A stretch of 64,000 nucleotides of DNA from Thalassobacillus devorans (GCF_900176565.1 NZ_FXEH01000004.1:496001-560000); one strand, 5' to 3'; shown: positions 1 to 10,217, counted from the first letter of the stretch. Notes: a model not told the origin generated them from the sequence alone. Translations and numbers: made by a program.

Positions 1-228
1 ATTATGAAAAGCGTCCAGCACATTCTTTGCATTGACGAGCACAGCCTTACCGGCGTCAGTTAATACTAATTGTTTCGCGCGGTAGAAAAGCGGCACGCCC
101 AATTCATCTTCCAGCTGTTTGATGGCTTTACTGAGAGACGGCTGCGATACATGCAAGGTGGAAGCAGCTTTCGTGAAGCTTAATTGTTTGGCTACCTCGG
201 AAAAGTACTCCAGGTGACGAATATCCAC
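1..228 (-). CDS. LysR-family transcriptional regulator, N-terminal fragment (runs off the left edge)
   Basis: The first 76 residues are visible: a typical LysR winged HTH starting [13 protein letters not shown], with [16 protein letters not shown] as the recognition-helix region. The effector domain lies outside the window. GTG at 228 is chosen because GGAGTG lies a few bases upstream; the ATG at 230 is in another frame. It is transcribed away from glcB, the usual arrangement for a LysR regulator of a neighbouring catabolic operon, so control of the glycolate/glyoxylate genes is likely but inferred. Confidence 0.9.
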   Translation of the reverse strand, partial: MDIRHLEYFSEVAKQLSFTKAASTLHVSQPSLSKAIKQLEDELGVPLFYRAKQLVLTDAGKAVLVNAKNVLDAFHN

Positions 229-348
229 ATTGATCACTCCAGTTATATATTTTTTCACGCTGTAATAAAACAGTGGTTCTGCATTTTCTATTGTACTATA
301 ACTAAAAGGCATAATGTAAATTCCAAATATGTATTTTTGATATGTGCG

Positions 349-368
349 CTTTTATTATAAGATAAAAG
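349..368. promoter_or_regulatory. inverted repeat in the lysR-glcB intergenic region, possible operator
   Basis: CTTTTAT and ATAAAAG form a perfect 7-bp inverted repeat around TATAAG, in the AT-rich 244-bp region between the divergent LysR gene and glcB. The spacer contains a -10-like TATAAG. It could be a regulator site overlapping the glcB promoter. It could also be chance in AT-rich DNA; there is no direct evidence of binding. Confidence 0.3.
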
Positions 369-472
369 GTAACGAATGGATAGAAAATTCGGAATTTTAA
401 ATTGTTGTTCCTATGTTTTGGGTGTATATCCTGCTATCTGTTCCAACCATTCATTTTAAGGAGGAATTTACA

Positions 473-2650
473 GTGAAAGACTACGTTCAAATCGGTAATC
501 TTCAAGTAGCTCCTGAACTTTATAATTTTATTAACGAAGAAGCAATCCCGGAAAGCGGGATCACAAGTGATAACTTTTGGGGCGGATTAGAAGCGATCAT
601 TTATAATTTAGCACCTGAGAATAAATCGTTACTGAATAAACGGGAAGAAATACAAAAGAAAATTGACAGCTGGCATAAAGAAAATAAATCTTTCGATGCT
701 GGTAAATATAAAGCCTTTCTAAAAGAAATGAACTATCTGGAGCCGGAGGTCGACGATTTTCAGGTTACGACCCAAAATGTTGATGATGAAATCACGGTTC
801 AGGCTGGACCACAGCTGGTCGTACCTGTAAATAATGCGCGTTATGCGATTAATGCTGCCAATGCTCGCTGGGGAAGCCTGTATGATGCTTTATACGGCAC
901 TGACGCGATCAGTGAAGATGAGGGAGCTGAAATCAAAGGAGACTACAATCCGGTTCGTGGGGACAAAGTCATTGCCTATTCCAAAGAATTTTTAGATGAC
1001 ACCGTCCCATTGAAAGGAACTTCCCATAAACAGGTAACCGTGTATAAAATAAATGACGGCAAGCTTACTGCTGAATTGGAGGATGGCAGTAATGCGGAAC
1101 TTGAAGAACCATCCCAGTTCGCCGGATATGTCGGAAGCCCGGAAGAACCAGAGGCCGTACTGTTGAAAAACAATGGCATTCATCTTGAAGTTCAGGTAGA
1201 TCGCAAGCATCCAATCGGCAGGTCTGACAAAGCTGGTGTGAAAGATGTGCTGGTGGAATCCGCCTTAACCACCATTATGGACTTTGAAGATTCTGTAACA
1301 GCGGTTGATGCCGAGGATAAAGTGCTTGTCTATCGAAATTACCTTGGTCTCTTGAAAGGAGACTTAAGTGTCTCTTTCCAAAAAGGCAAAAAAGAGATTA
1401 CACGGAAGCTGAATCCCGACCGCTCCTATACGACACCAGATGGCGGGGAATTGACTCTGTCCGGACGTTCCTTGATGTTTGCGCGGAATGTAGGGCATCT
1501 GATGACCAATAATGCTGTATTGGATCAGAATGGAAAAGAAGTACCAGAGGGTATCCTGGACACGGTAATTACAGGTCTGCTTGCTAAACATGAGGTGCTT
1601 GGTAATGGTACTTATCAGAATTCACGTAAAGGATCTGTCTATATCGTTAAGCCGAAGATGCATGGTTCTGAGGAAGTGGCATTTGCAGAAGAACTATTCA
1701 GTCGGACCGAAGAGCTGCTTGGCTATGAACGAAATACATTGAAGATCGGTGTTATGGATGAAGAACGTCGTACGACATTAAACTTGAAAAACTGTATCAG
1801 CAAAGTTAAAGACAGAATCGCCTTTATTAATACTGGATTTTTAGACCGTACTGGCGATGAGATCCATACATCTATGGAAGCAGGACCAATGATTCGAAAA
1901 GGGGACATGAAAGGATCTGTCTGGCTTACCGGATATGAGAAGTCGAATGTCAGTGTCGGACTTGAAACAGGCTTCCGCAGGACAGCGCAGATCGGAAAAG
2001 GGATGTGGGCAATGCCGGATCTGATGGCTGCCATGCTGGAACAAAAAGACGGCCAATTGAAAGCAGGGGCAAGTACAGCCTGGGTACCTTCTCCGACAGC
2101 AGCAACTTTGCATGCCCTTCATTATCATAAAGTCGATGTCTCAGAAGTGCAGAACGAACTCGCTAAATCTCCTGGTAAGTATGAAGATGATATCCTGCAA
2201 ATTCCGGTTGCTGAAAATCCAAACTGGAGCCAGGAAGAAATCCGGGAGGAATTGGATAATAACGCGCAGGGCATCCTCGGATATGTCGTCCGCTGGGTGG
2301 AACATGGCGTGGGATGTTCCAAGGTGCCGGATATCAATAATATCGATTTGATGGAGGACCGTGCGACCTTAAGAATTTCCAGTCAGCATATTGCCAACTG
2401 GCTGCATCACGGCATCTGCACAGAAGAGCAAGTGATGGAAACGTTGAAGCGGATGGCTAAGGTCGTCGATGAACAGAATGCAGGAGATGCAGATTACCGT
2501 CCAATGTCAGCTGATTATGATGAGTCTGTTGCCTTCCAGGCTGCTTGTGACCTGGTATTCAAAGGATGTGAACAGCCGAGCGGTTATACAGAGCCGATTC
2601 TTCACCGCCGTCGTATCGAAGCAAAATCCAAGGAGCCGGCAAACAAGTAA
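473..2650 (+). CDS. glcB: malate synthase G
   Basis: Condenses glyoxylate with acetyl-CoA to malate in the cytoplasm, the exit route for glyoxylate made from glycolate. The 725-residue protein is full length for isoform G. Visible family segments include [11 protein letters not shown] (about residue 270), the substrate region [20 protein letters not shown] (about 455), [11 protein letters not shown] (about 515) and [12 protein letters not shown] followed by [18 protein letters not shown], which carries the catalytic Asp. GTG at 473 is chosen over an ATG 60 bases upstream because AAGGAGG lies just before it and it gives the family N-terminus [12 protein letters not shown]. It is divergent from the LysR gene and followed by its own terminator, then glcEFD. 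Confidence 0.96.
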   Translation: MKDYVQIGNLQVAPELYNFINEEAIPESGITSDNFWGGLEAIIYNLAPENKSLLNKREEIQKKIDSWHKENKSFDAGKYKAFLKEMNYLEPEVDDFQVTTQNVDDEITVQAGPQLVVPVNNARYAINAANARWGSLYDALYGTDAISEDEGAEIKGDYNPVRGDKVIAYSKEFLDDTVPLKGTSHKQVTVYKINDGKLTAELEDGSNAELEEPSQFAGYVGSPEEPEAVLLKNNGIHLEVQVDRKHPIGRSDKAGVKDVLVESALTTIMDFEDSVTAVDAEDKVLVYRNYLGLLKGDLSVSFQKGKKEITRKLNPDRSYTTPDGGELTLSGRSLMFARNVGHLMTNNAVLDQNGKEVPEGILDTVITGLLAKHEVLGNGTYQNSRKGSVYIVKPKMHGSEEVAFAEELFSRTEELLGYERNTLKIGVMDEERRTTLNLKNCISKVKDRIAFINTGFLDRTGDEIHTSMEAGPMIRKGDMKGSVWLTGYEKSNVSVGLETGFRRTAQIGKGMWAMPDLMAAMLEQKDGQLKAGASTAWVPSPTAATLHALHYHKVDVSEVQNELAKSPGKYEDDILQIPVAENPNWSQEEIREELDNNAQGILGYVVRWVEHGVGCSKVPDINNIDLMEDRATLRISSQHIANWLHHGICTEEQVMETLKRMAKVVDEQNAGDADYRPMSADYDESVAFQAACDLVFKGCEQPSGYTEPILHRRRIEAKSKEPANK

Positions 2651-2663
2651 ACGAACTGAACAT

Positions 2664-2696
2664 GAGCCATTAACGATCCGTTAGTGGCTCCTTTTA
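2664..2696 (+). terminator. terminator after glcB
   Basis: GAGCCATTAACG and CGTTAGTGGCTC form a 12-bp stem (one G:U pair) around ATC, followed by CTTTTAT. It lies 13 bases after the glcB stop. Confidence 0.8.
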
Positions 2697-2716
2697 TAAA
2701 AATTTATTAATACAAT

Positions 2717-2886
2717 GGTTTCCATCCTGATGGAAAAGTGGCGGGTCAGGGAAACGACTCGCTTTTCCGCGGGGAGAACGGCAATCCTCCTCAGGCCTTT
2801 AGTCATGCGGGGTCTTGCCAGTCCTTCCGTTCCCGCAGGAGTTTCGCCGTTTCCCTTCCCCTTTGCTAAGTTGGTAGTTGGAAACC
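2717..2886. repeat. long imperfect palindromic Bacillaceae-type intergenic repeat
   Basis: Nested complementary blocks fold the whole segment into one long hairpin: GGTTTCCA (2717) with TGGAAACC (2879), GGGAAACG (2749) with CGTTTCCC (2848), the 2769-2780 block with the 2826-2838 block, and GGCAA (2780) with TTGCC (2815). The wording (CTCGCTTTTCCGCGGGGAGA, CCTCCTCAGG, GCGGGGTCTTGCC) resembles repeats I recall from many Bacillaceae intergenic regions. An open frame through it (2715-2900) looks like an artefact. It fills most of the 360-bp gap between glcB and glcE. Confidence 0.65.
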
Positions 2887-3010
2887 TTTATAAAAAGTAA
2901 GGACTACTAAACTAATTTTTATTTTATTGGGATTAATGATGTTATTTACTAAAGAGGGTCGAAGACGAGCTTTGGAGACATTATAAATTTTTATTAAAGG
3001 AGGGGATGGG

Positions 3011-4309
3011 GTGGAAATTAAGGATATTCCTCAATCGACAGCTTCACTTGTATTGAAAGATGAGAAATTCGGAAACAGCGGTGCTGAATTAGCAGAGCCG
3101 ACAAGCGAAGAAGAAATCGCGAACGTTCTTCGCAAAGCGAATGAAGAAGGTAAGAAGGTTGCTGTAGTTTCCGGAGGTACGAAGCGGGGATATGGCGGTT
3201 TGAAAGATGATTACGATATCCTGCTTTCGCTGTCTCAGTATAAAGGAATCATCGAGCATACAGCTGGTGATATGACGGTTACCGTTCGTCCGGGTACGAC
3301 CATTAAAGAACTCCAGGAGTTTCTTAGTGATTTTGGTCAGATGGTTTCGCTTGATCCAGCCTGGCCGGAACAAGCGACAATTGGAGGCGTAATCGCTGCA
3401 AATGAAAGCGGTCCCAAACGAATGAAGTATGGTTCAGCAAGGGATCAGGTGATCGGTTTAAGGGTGGCTTACCCTGCTGGCACGATCATCCGCACGGGTG
3501 GAAAGGTCGTCAAAAATGTTGCCGGTTATGATATGAATAAACTATTTATCGGTGCTATGGGCACGCTTGGAGTGATTACGGAAATCACCATGAAGCTGCG
3601 CCCTGTCCCAAAAGCAGAAAGTCTGGTAAAGCTGTTTGTACCTAAAGAGCAGGTGCAGGTTCTAAAAGAATTTATCGTAAACATCCAGGATTCGATGGTT
3701 GAACCTGCTTCGCTTGAAATGATTAACCCGGCTCTTTCCAAAAAGTTATTTAATCGGGAAGTATACACGTTACTGGTTGCCTTTGAAGATGTCGAAAACT
3801 CCGTCCGGTATCAGGAACAGTGGATGGAAGAGCATGTCCCAGCAGGAATGAGTGTGGATGTTTCCCAAGGGGATAAGGCAAAGGAATTCTGGCGTGCTTT
3901 TGCCACCCTGGCTCCGAACAGCCTGACTGATCAAGAATCAGGCAGTACAAAAGCTGTGTTGAAAATAGGCACGAAGAATATGGATGTCCTAACCATGATG
4001 GCGGTGGAGGAAACCATGACGGATATCGATCAGTTGGAAATAGAGATACATGGCGGGTTAGGGCACGGTATCACTACCGTCATTCTTACAGGGGAAGAAT
4101 CTCAAGTGAAGCAAGCTATTCACCAGTTCCGAGCAGAAGCAGAAAGTAAAAAAGGTTATGCTGTGGTGAAACATTTGCCTGTTAAGCTTCGAAAGGAAAT
4201 CGATGTCTGGGGAAAGAAACCATCCTACTTTTTCTTGTTTGAAGGGATCAAAAAGACAAACGATCCAAACAATACGTTGAATTACCAGCGCTTCTTAGGA
4301 GGGATATAA
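3011..4309 (+). CDS. glcE: glycolate oxidase, FAD-binding subunit GlcE-type
   Basis: 432 residues with a PCMH-type FAD domain: VVSGGTKRGYGG (about residue 55), TVRPGTTIKELQEFL, ATIGGVIAANESGPKRMKYG (about 120-140) and GGKVVKNVAGYDMNKLFIG. It is the second flavoprotein-fold subunit of the GlcDEF complex that oxidises glycolate to glyoxylate. GTG at 3011 follows AAGGAGGGGA at 2997. Its stop abuts the glcF ATG without a gap, so translation is probably coupled. Fold similarity to GlcD alone could confuse the two; the shorter length and lack of the GlcD C-terminal motifs support GlcE. Confidence 0.92.
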   Translation: MEIKDIPQSTASLVLKDEKFGNSGAELAEPTSEEEIANVLRKANEEGKKVAVVSGGTKRGYGGLKDDYDILLSLSQYKGIIEHTAGDMTVTVRPGTTIKELQEFLSDFGQMVSLDPAWPEQATIGGVIAANESGPKRMKYGSARDQVIGLRVAYPAGTIIRTGGKVVKNVAGYDMNKLFIGAMGTLGVITEITMKLRPVPKAESLVKLFVPKEQVQVLKEFIVNIQDSMVEPASLEMINPALSKKLFNREVYTLLVAFEDVENSVRYQEQWMEEHVPAGMSVDVSQGDKAKEFWRAFATLAPNSLTDQESGSTKAVLKIGTKNMDVLTMMAVEETMTDIDQLEIEIHGGLGHGITTVILTGEESQVKQAIHQFRAEAESKKGYAVVKHLPVKLRKEIDVWGKKPSYFFLFEGIKKTNDPNNTLNYQRFLGGI

Positions 4310-5686
4310 ATGGCTAAGAGTTTAGCGGCACAACTGGAAGAAGCAGCACCGCCATGTGCGGAAGCCAGCCCGAGTAATTATTTGCTGAAGGATCATCCTG
4401 ATGAAAACAAATGGGCCGATTGTGTTCACTGCGGCATGTGTCTGGAGTCATGCCCTACATATTTAGAAACCGGGAAAGAGCAGCATTCCCCTCGGGGACG
4501 CGTTCACCTGATTAAGTCGGTAGCGGAAGGACAGATCAGTGTCAATGAACAATTTGCTGATCCTGTCTTCCAGTGTCTGGACTGCCGTGCCTGTACGACT
4601 GCATGTCCAGCAGATGTTGATGTTGGAGGGCTGATAGAAGAAGCACGCGGCCAGGTCCGTCAGGCGCTGCCGCTGAAGGGATGGAAAGGAGCGGTCAGCG
4701 GATTTTTCCTGAAAGGGCTTTTTCCTCACCCGAACCGGATGCAGACGGTTGGCAGCTTTCTTAAACTCTATCAAAAAAGCGGCTTGCAGTCGGCGGTGCG
4801 TAAAACTGGGGCTCTTAAGATCATGCCTCCCCATCTTGCTGATATGGAAGCAATCATGCCTGAGATTAAGCAGCCCGTTCAAAAGAAATTCAAAGATTAT
4901 AAGTTTGTTCCTGCTGAAGGACAGACAAAAGCCAGGGTTGCCATGCTGACCGGGTGTATCATGGATGTCATGTTCAGTGATATCAATGAATCTACCATCA
5001 ACGTGTTGACCCATAACGGGAATGATGTCGAGATACCGAAGAAGCAGACCTGTTGCGGGGCGCTTCATGTCCATGCCGGAGACCGGGACATGGGAAGGAA
5101 GCTCGCGAAGCAGAATATTGAAGCATTTGAGGATGATGAAAAAGTAGTCGTCAACGCCGCGGGCTGTGGCTGTGCACTGAAAGAATATCCGGAATTATTT
5201 AAGGACGATCCGGTATGGAAAGAAAAAGCGGAAGTTTTTTCGGAGAAAGTCCAGGACATTTCCAAATACCTTTATGATACAGGTTATGAGAAACCAAAAA
5301 GTGAGATCAATAAAAAAATCACCTATCATGATGCCTGTCACTTAGCTCATGGGCAAGGGGTCAGACATGAACCACGCCAGCTTCTGAATGACATCCCTGG
5401 CGTCGAATATACCGAAATGGCGAATTCCGATACATGCTGCGGCAGTGCCGGAATCTATAACATTACCAATCCCGAAATGGCTGGTGCTGTGTTAGATAGA
5501 AAAATGGAACATGTCCCAGAAGAAGTAGAGATGATTTCAATGGGGAACCCAGGCTGCATGCTGCAAATGGCGATGGGTGTACAAAAACACGGGCGGAGAA
5601 GCGAGATTGTCCATACGGTGCAGCTGCTTGATTGGGCTTATCAAAAAGATAAAAAGGCCATGGAATCCACAACAGGCAAGGGGTGA
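4310..5686 (+). CDS. glcF: glycolate oxidase, iron-sulfur subunit GlcF
   Basis: 458 residues. Two ferredoxin-type 4Fe-4S motifs are visible: C38-x2-C41-x2-C44-x3-C48-P and C89-x2-C92-x2-C95-x3-C99-P. Two cysteine-rich CCG domains follow, with QTCCGALHVHAGD and DTCCGSAGIYN. This is the electron-transfer subunit carrying electrons from the FAD subunits toward the quinone pool. It starts directly after the glcE stop, and its TGA is followed immediately by the glcD GTG, so the three subunits are tightly coupled. Confidence 0.95.
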   Translation: MAKSLAAQLEEAAPPCAEASPSNYLLKDHPDENKWADCVHCGMCLESCPTYLETGKEQHSPRGRVHLIKSVAEGQISVNEQFADPVFQCLDCRACTTACPADVDVGGLIEEARGQVRQALPLKGWKGAVSGFFLKGLFPHPNRMQTVGSFLKLYQKSGLQSAVRKTGALKIMPPHLADMEAIMPEIKQPVQKKFKDYKFVPAEGQTKARVAMLTGCIMDVMFSDINESTINVLTHNGNDVEIPKKQTCCGALHVHAGDRDMGRKLAKQNIEAFEDDEKVVVNAAGCGCALKEYPELFKDDPVWKEKAEVFSEKVQDISKYLYDTGYEKPKSEINKKITYHDACHLAHGQGVRHEPRQLLNDIPGVEYTEMANSDTCCGSAGIYNITNPEMAGAVLDRKMEHVPEEVEMISMGNPGCMLQMAMGVQKHGRRSEIVHTVQLLDWAYQKDKKAMESTTGKG

Positions 5687-7159
5687 GTGAGTTTGTTCAA
5701 ATCTAGAAGGAAAAAGAAGACGCGTAGAGATGTGCACATTGAACAAATGGCCGCAATTGTAGGACCAGACGAGATCCTTTTTGAAAAGGAAGATCTGCTC
5801 TCTTATGACTGTGATGGTTTCACCGTACACAAGGCAATGCCAAAAGCAGTGGTTTTCCCAAAAAACACAGAGGAAGTAGCTGCACTTGTAAAATATTGTG
5901 CTGCACATGACCTTCCTTTTTTGGCTCGGGGAGCTGGCACAGGACTGAGTGGCGGTGCAATCCCGCTGAATGGAGAGGTGATTATTAGTCTTGGGAAAAT
6001 GAAGAACCTCCTCCATGTCGATTTTGAAAATCGTCAGGCTGTGGTTCAGCCAGGCTTTGTCAATTTGAAATTAACGAATTCGATTTCAAGTAAGGGTTAT
6101 TATTATGCACCCGACCCATCGAGTCAGTATGTTTGTACTATCGGAGGCAATGTGGCGGAGAATGCAGGTGGTGCCCATTGTCTGAAGTACGGGGTGACAA
6201 CTAATCACATATTAGGTCTGGAAGTTGTTCTGCCGAACGGAGAGGTCATCGAAATCAGTGAAGACGGCATCCCGGACAGTCCTGGATACGACTTAATGGG
6301 GCTGTTGACTGGATCGGAAGGGACACTCGGTATCGTTACAAAAATTACGGTGCGAATTTTGAAGAACCCGGAAGGTAAACAGACAGTGCTTGCCTACTTC
6401 GATAATGTGGAGGATGGTAGCCGTGCTGTGTCTGGCATCATATCAGCGGGAATCGTGCCAGCGGCTTTGGAAATGATGGATAAAACGGCTATTGAGGGGG
6501 TAGAAGCGGGCACTTTTCCAGTCGGTCACCCGAAAGACATTGAAGCCCTTCTTTTGATTGAAGTAGATGGCATAGCGGCGGGCATAGATGAGCAAATCGA
6601 GCAAATACTGGAGGTTTGTAAATCAAGGAACGTTCGTGAAGTAAAAGTAGCAGAGAGTGAAGAAGAAAGAGGAAAGTGGTGGGCAAACCGGAAGACGGGG
6701 TTTGGTGCAATGGGTGCGATTTCCCCGGATTATCTCGTTCAGGATGGCGTAATTCCGAGGAGCAGACTGCCTGAAGTGCTGCAGCGCATCACAGAAATCA
6801 GTGAAGAATCCGGGCTTCGGATTGCGAACATTTTTCATGCCGGTGATGGCAACCTGCATCCGCTGATACTGTTTGATTCCCGTATCCCTGGTGAAACCGA
6901 AAAAGCACTGGAAGCAGGTACTGCCTGTTTGAAAGCGTGCGCTGATGTTGGTGGCTCGATAACCGGTGAACACGGAGTGGGCATTGAGAAAAAAGAGGAA
7001 ATGCGTTTTATCTTTACGGACGAAGAACTGGATGCCCAGACAAGAATCAGAGAAGTATTCAATCCGGAGGATTTGCTCAATAAAGGGAAGCTGTTCCCGA
7101 CACCAAGCCGTTGTATGGATATCAAAACGATCGTAAAAGACACGGTAGCAGTAAAATAA
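5687..7159 (+). CDS. glcD: glycolate oxidase, catalytic FAD subunit GlcD
   Basis: 490 residues, FAD-linked oxidase of the GlcD / D-lactate dehydrogenase family. The PCMH FAD-binding half has RGAGTGLSGGAIPLNG and CTIGGNVAENAGGAHCLKYG; the C-terminal half has NIFHAGDGNLHPLILFD and ITGEHGVGIEKK, the metal/substrate motifs of the family. It oxidises glycolate to glyoxylate together with GlcE and GlcF. The proposed GTG start touches the glcF stop; a TTG two codons later is an alternative. Subunit order E-F-D differs from the D-E-F order of E. coli. Confidence 0.93.
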   Translation: MSLFKSRRKKKTRRDVHIEQMAAIVGPDEILFEKEDLLSYDCDGFTVHKAMPKAVVFPKNTEEVAALVKYCAAHDLPFLARGAGTGLSGGAIPLNGEVIISLGKMKNLLHVDFENRQAVVQPGFVNLKLTNSISSKGYYYAPDPSSQYVCTIGGNVAENAGGAHCLKYGVTTNHILGLEVVLPNGEVIEISEDGIPDSPGYDLMGLLTGSEGTLGIVTKITVRILKNPEGKQTVLAYFDNVEDGSRAVSGIISAGIVPAALEMMDKTAIEGVEAGTFPVGHPKDIEALLLIEVDGIAAGIDEQIEQILEVCKSRNVREVKVAESEEERGKWWANRKTGFGAMGAISPDYLVQDGVIPRSRLPEVLQRITEISEESGLRIANIFHAGDGNLHPLILFDSRIPGETEKALEAGTACLKACADVGGSITGEHGVGIEKKEEMRFIFTDEELDAQTRIREVFNPEDLLNKGKLFPTPSRCMDIKTIVKDTVAVK

Positions 7160-7186
7160 CACACGGAATAGACAGGAGGAAGGACA

Positions 7187-7963
7187 ATGAAATTTGCAAG
7201 ATTTAAACACATGGGGAAAACGCTCACTGGAGTGGCTGCTGATGGCGCTATCCAGGTCATAAATGGTGATATGTATTCAGAATGGGAATACACGGGGGAA
7301 GTCTTGGCAGAGGATGAGGTTCAATTGCTGGCCCCGGTAATTCCGGAAAAAATTCTCGGGATTGGAGCCAACTATGTCAGCAGTAGAGAAGAACTGCCGG
7401 AACAAATTCCTGATTTACCCGTTTTCTTTTTCAAACCTTCTTCATCTGTCATCGGACCAGATGAGGATATCCAGATCCCAGAGGGAATTGAAGAAGTGAA
7501 GTTCGAATCAGAATTGGCTGTTATCATCGGGAAAGAAATGAAAAATGTACCGAAAGAAGAAGTGTTGGACTATGTATTCGGCTACACGATTGGCAATGAT
7601 GTTACAGCTCCGCAATTTTTCCATGAGGCGGGGCATTGGACATTGGGTAAATCATTCGATACGTTCACGCCGCTCGGTCCTTATATCGAAACAGAGCTTG
7701 ACCCTTATCAAGTACAGGTGAAAGCAGAGGTCAACGGAGATGAAAAGCAAAACAGCCCCACAAGCCTTATGATTGTTCCTTTGGCTGAAATGGTTTCTTA
7801 TCTATCGAAAGTAATGACCTTGAAGCCAGGTGACTGTATCTTGACTGGCAGCCCTTTAGGAGCTTACCTTATCAAATCCGATGATGTTATAGCTTGCAAA
7901 ATAGATGAAATTGGCACGTTAAGCAATAAAATGGTAAAGAGTTCTATATCGGTCGGAAGCTGA
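7187..7963 (+). CDS. fumarylacetoacetate hydrolase-fold family protein
   Basis: 258 residues with the FAH catalytic core: ILGIGANYVS, FFKPSSSVIGPDE, a metal-binding ESELAVIIGKEMKN segment, FGYTIGNDVTA and DCILTGSPLGAYL. The family includes acylpyruvases, oxaloacetate decarboxylases and 2-hydroxyhepta-2,4-diene-1,7-dioate isomerases; the sequence does not decide the substrate. It sits 27 bases after glcD behind GGAGGAAGG, in the same transcription unit. A role in processing a 2-oxo acid formed from glyoxylate, or oxaloacetate decarboxylation downstream of malate, is inference from context only. Confidence 0.85.
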   Translation: MKFARFKHMGKTLTGVAADGAIQVINGDMYSEWEYTGEVLAEDEVQLLAPVIPEKILGIGANYVSSREELPEQIPDLPVFFFKPSSSVIGPDEDIQIPEGIEEVKFESELAVIIGKEMKNVPKEEVLDYVFGYTIGNDVTAPQFFHEAGHWTLGKSFDTFTPLGPYIETELDPYQVQVKAEVNGDEKQNSPTSLMIVPLAEMVSYLSKVMTLKPGDCILTGSPLGAYLIKSDDVIACKIDEIGTLSNKMVKSSISVGS

Positions 7964-8146
7964 ATAGATGAATTTGTCAGGGGTTTAGCTGTGAAGTTGG
8001 TTTAATACGAGGAGCGAAGTCCCTGGCTTTTAGTTTATATGCTCTTTTCGTCCCAGGTATATATCTTAAAGAAAGGAGGAGCAATGGTTTAAGAGAAGCT
8101 AGCTTTTTCTAAACACGAGTGACAATAATATAACGGAGGGTGAGTA

Positions 8147-9937
8147 ATGAATACTGGAACCTTAGCACTTTTGTCGTTGTTACCGATTATTGCAGTTGGT
8201 ATATTCCTGGTAGGACTCCGGTGGCCGGCGGCAAAAGCCATGCCGATTTCCTATATAGTCGCAGTTTTGTTGTCGTTGTTTGTCTGGCAAGTTCCTGGAG
8301 CAACGGTTGCTGCAGCTTCTGTCAATGGTCTGGTTGTCGCTGGAACACTCCTTTATATCATTTTTGGTGCAATTCTATTATTGAATACTTTGCAGGAGAG
8401 CGGTGGAATCAAAACCATTCGCCAGGGATTTATCGATATTTCCCCGGATAGACGAGTGCAAGTCATCATCATTGCCTGGTTGTTCGGTTCCTTCATCGAA
8501 GGATCAGCTGGATTCGGCACACCGGCAGCTGTGGCAGTTCCGTTGCTTGTTGGTCTTGGTTTTCCTGCCATGGCGGCTGTCGTTGCAGGGATGGTCATCC
8601 AGAGTACTCCAGTTTCGTTTGGTGCAGTCGGCACACCCATTCTGATCGGCGTCCAGTCAGGGCTGGCAGCGGATGCCACGATTACGGATAACTTCCTGAC
8701 GCTGGTTACCATGGTTGGGGGCAGGGTAGCCATCATCCACGCCATTACAGGCACCCTGATCCCTTTATTCGTTGTTGCTTTGATGACAAGATTTTTTGGG
8801 AAAAACAAATCGTTCAGCGAAGGGCTTGCAATTTGGAAGTTCGCCTTGTTCGCTGCTTTTGCCATGACAATACCGTACGTAATGGTAGCGAATCTCCTTG
8901 GACCAGAATTTCCATCCATGATTGGCGGACTGGTGGGGCTTGCCATTGTCGTATCAGCAGCTAAAAAAGGTTTCTTAATGCCCCCCAAAGAAGAGCATTG
9001 GGACTTTGAGGAAAAGGAACGTTGGGACCCATCATGGACTGGAAGTATTGAAATCAAAGATATCGCTCATAAAAGTGGCAGCATGTCGATGGTGCGTGCC
9101 TGGACGCCATACTTGTTAATTGGGCTGTTTCTTGTAATAACAAGATTGAAAGCGCTTCCTTTTCTGGAGTGGCTGCAGGCTTGGAATGTAACGATTCCAA
9201 ATATTTTCGGTACAGAAATCACAGCCAGTTTCCAACCGTTATACTTACCGGGTACTATTTTTGTACTGGTATCATTAATCACATACTTTATTCATCAAAT
9301 GAACAGCACATCCTATAAGAAAGCTTGGAAACATTCAGGCAAGACGATGATTCCAGCCTCAGCCGCCCTTGTTTTTACCGTGCCAATGGTTCAGGTATTC
9401 TTGAACTCCGGTGGTGGTACTGCCGGTTTTGAAAGCATGCCAATGGAACTCGCGACAGGAGTAGCAACGCTGACAGGAGATTTATGGCCGCTGTTTGCTA
9501 CATTTGTTGGCGGCTTGGGTGCCTTTATTGCGGGGAGTAACACGGTCAGCAACATGATGTTTTCCTTGTTCCAATTTAACGTTGGCTCACAGATTGGTGT
9601 CGATGCACCTTGGATTGTGGCACTCCAGGCAGTCGGAGGAGCTGCCGGGAATATGATTTGTGTTCATAATGTCGTAGCAGCATGTGCCGTCGTTGGTTTA
9701 GTAGGGAAAGAAGGGGATATCATACGAAAAACAATCTTCCCGTTCTTGTATTATGCTACGTTTGCCGGTGGTCTTGGCTACACGATTGTTTGGACCGCGG
9801 AAAAAGGAATCTTCAATATCGGTTCGATTATCGTAGCTATTATCAGCACGATTGCCGTCTACATCATCGCCACGAACCGCAATAGAATGGCAAACCTTTC
9901 CCTTCAAAATCAAAAATCCTGGAAATCAGCTAAATAA
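8147..9937 (+). CDS. L-lactate permease (LctP) family transporter, probable glycolate permease
   Basis: 596 residues, about 13-14 hydrophobic segments, LctP family (TC 2.A.14). Family segments include [20 protein letters not shown] (about residue 110), [15 protein letters not shown] and the C-terminal [15 protein letters not shown] / [14 protein letters not shown]. Such carriers move lactate and glycolate with protons. Placement after glcEFD makes glycolate the likely substrate, corresponding to GlcA of E. coli; lactate cannot be excluded. The start follows GGAGGGTGAGTA. The 183-bp gap before it holds a strong SD followed by ATG-GTT-TAA at 8084. Confidence 0.9.
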   Translation: MNTGTLALLSLLPIIAVGIFLVGLRWPAAKAMPISYIVAVLLSLFVWQVPGATVAAASVNGLVVAGTLLYIIFGAILLLNTLQESGGIKTIRQGFIDISPDRRVQVIIIAWLFGSFIEGSAGFGTPAAVAVPLLVGLGFPAMAAVVAGMVIQSTPVSFGAVGTPILIGVQSGLAADATITDNFLTLVTMVGGRVAIIHAITGTLIPLFVVALMTRFFGKNKSFSEGLAIWKFALFAAFAMTIPYVMVANLLGPEFPSMIGGLVGLAIVVSAAKKGFLMPPKEEHWDFEEKERWDPSWTGSIEIKDIAHKSGSMSMVRAWTPYLLIGLFLVITRLKALPFLEWLQAWNVTIPNIFGTEITASFQPLYLPGTIFVLVSLITYFIHQMNSTSYKKAWKHSGKTMIPASAALVFTVPMVQVFLNSGGGTAGFESMPMELATGVATLTGDLWPLFATFVGGLGAFIAGSNTVSNMMFSLFQFNVGSQIGVDAPWIVALQAVGGAAGNMICVHNVVAACAVVGLVGKEGDIIRKTIFPFLYYATFAGGLGYTIVWTAEKGIFNIGSIIVAIISTIAVYIIATNRNRMANLSLQNQKSWKSAK

Positions 9938-9940
9938 ACA

Positions 9941-9983
9941 AAAATAAGCTTGTAGACGCCGATTGTCTACAAGCTTATTTTTT
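9941..9983. terminator. bidirectional terminator between the LctP permease and the small membrane protein
   Basis: AAAATAAGCTTGTAGAC and GTCTACAAGCTTATTTT pair perfectly around GCCGATT, with T-runs on both strands. The stop codon of the minus-strand gene ending at 9967 lies inside the second arm. Confidence 0.9.
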
Positions 9984-10149
9984 GAATTTCAAATTGATAT
10001 TGGCTTTCCGTATTCCCATTTTCGTTATAATCATCTTCATCCTCATTATATTGGAAGTCAGCAAAAATCAAGTAGGCGAGAATAAGGCCGATGACAATAA
10101 GTAGAACAGCAATTGCGGCAGCCAAATATTCAAATATCTTTTTCAACAT
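9967..10149 (-). CDS. small single-pass membrane protein with acidic tail, unknown function
   Basis: 60 residues from the chosen start MLKKIFEYLAAA: one transmembrane helix (about residues 8-27, AAAIAVLLIVIGLILAYLIF) followed by an Asn/Asp/Glu-rich tail. ATG at 10149 is preferred to an ATG five codons upstream because GGGGG lies at SD distance before it. It is not recognised as a named family. It lies 70 bp downstream of the Na+/H+ antiporter on the same strand, so co-transcription is possible. Confidence 0.6.
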   Translation of the reverse strand: MLKKIFEYLAAAIAVLLIVIGLILAYLIFADFQYNEDEDDYNENGNTESQYQFEIQKISL

Positions 10150-10217
10150 AGCTTTTACCCCCATGCCTACTATAAGGCTACCAGACCAGATAATGCCTGT
10201 AAATATTTGAAAAAAGA

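Noticed and set aside
2715-2900. 61-codon open frame downstream of glcB
   Set aside because: It runs through the palindromic repeat, has no SD, and encodes repetitive Arg/Pro-rich sequence; the DNA is better explained as a structured repeat.
4463-5074. 203-codon antisense frame inside glcF
   Set aside because: Shadow of a well-supported gene, Arg/Leu/Phe-rich composition, no SD.
8084-8092. Strong SD (AAAGGAGG) followed by ATG-GTT-TAA upstream of the LctP permease, a possible minimal upstream ORF
   Set aside because: Two codons only, with no attenuator hairpin recognised around it; could be a relic start. Not enough to claim regulation.
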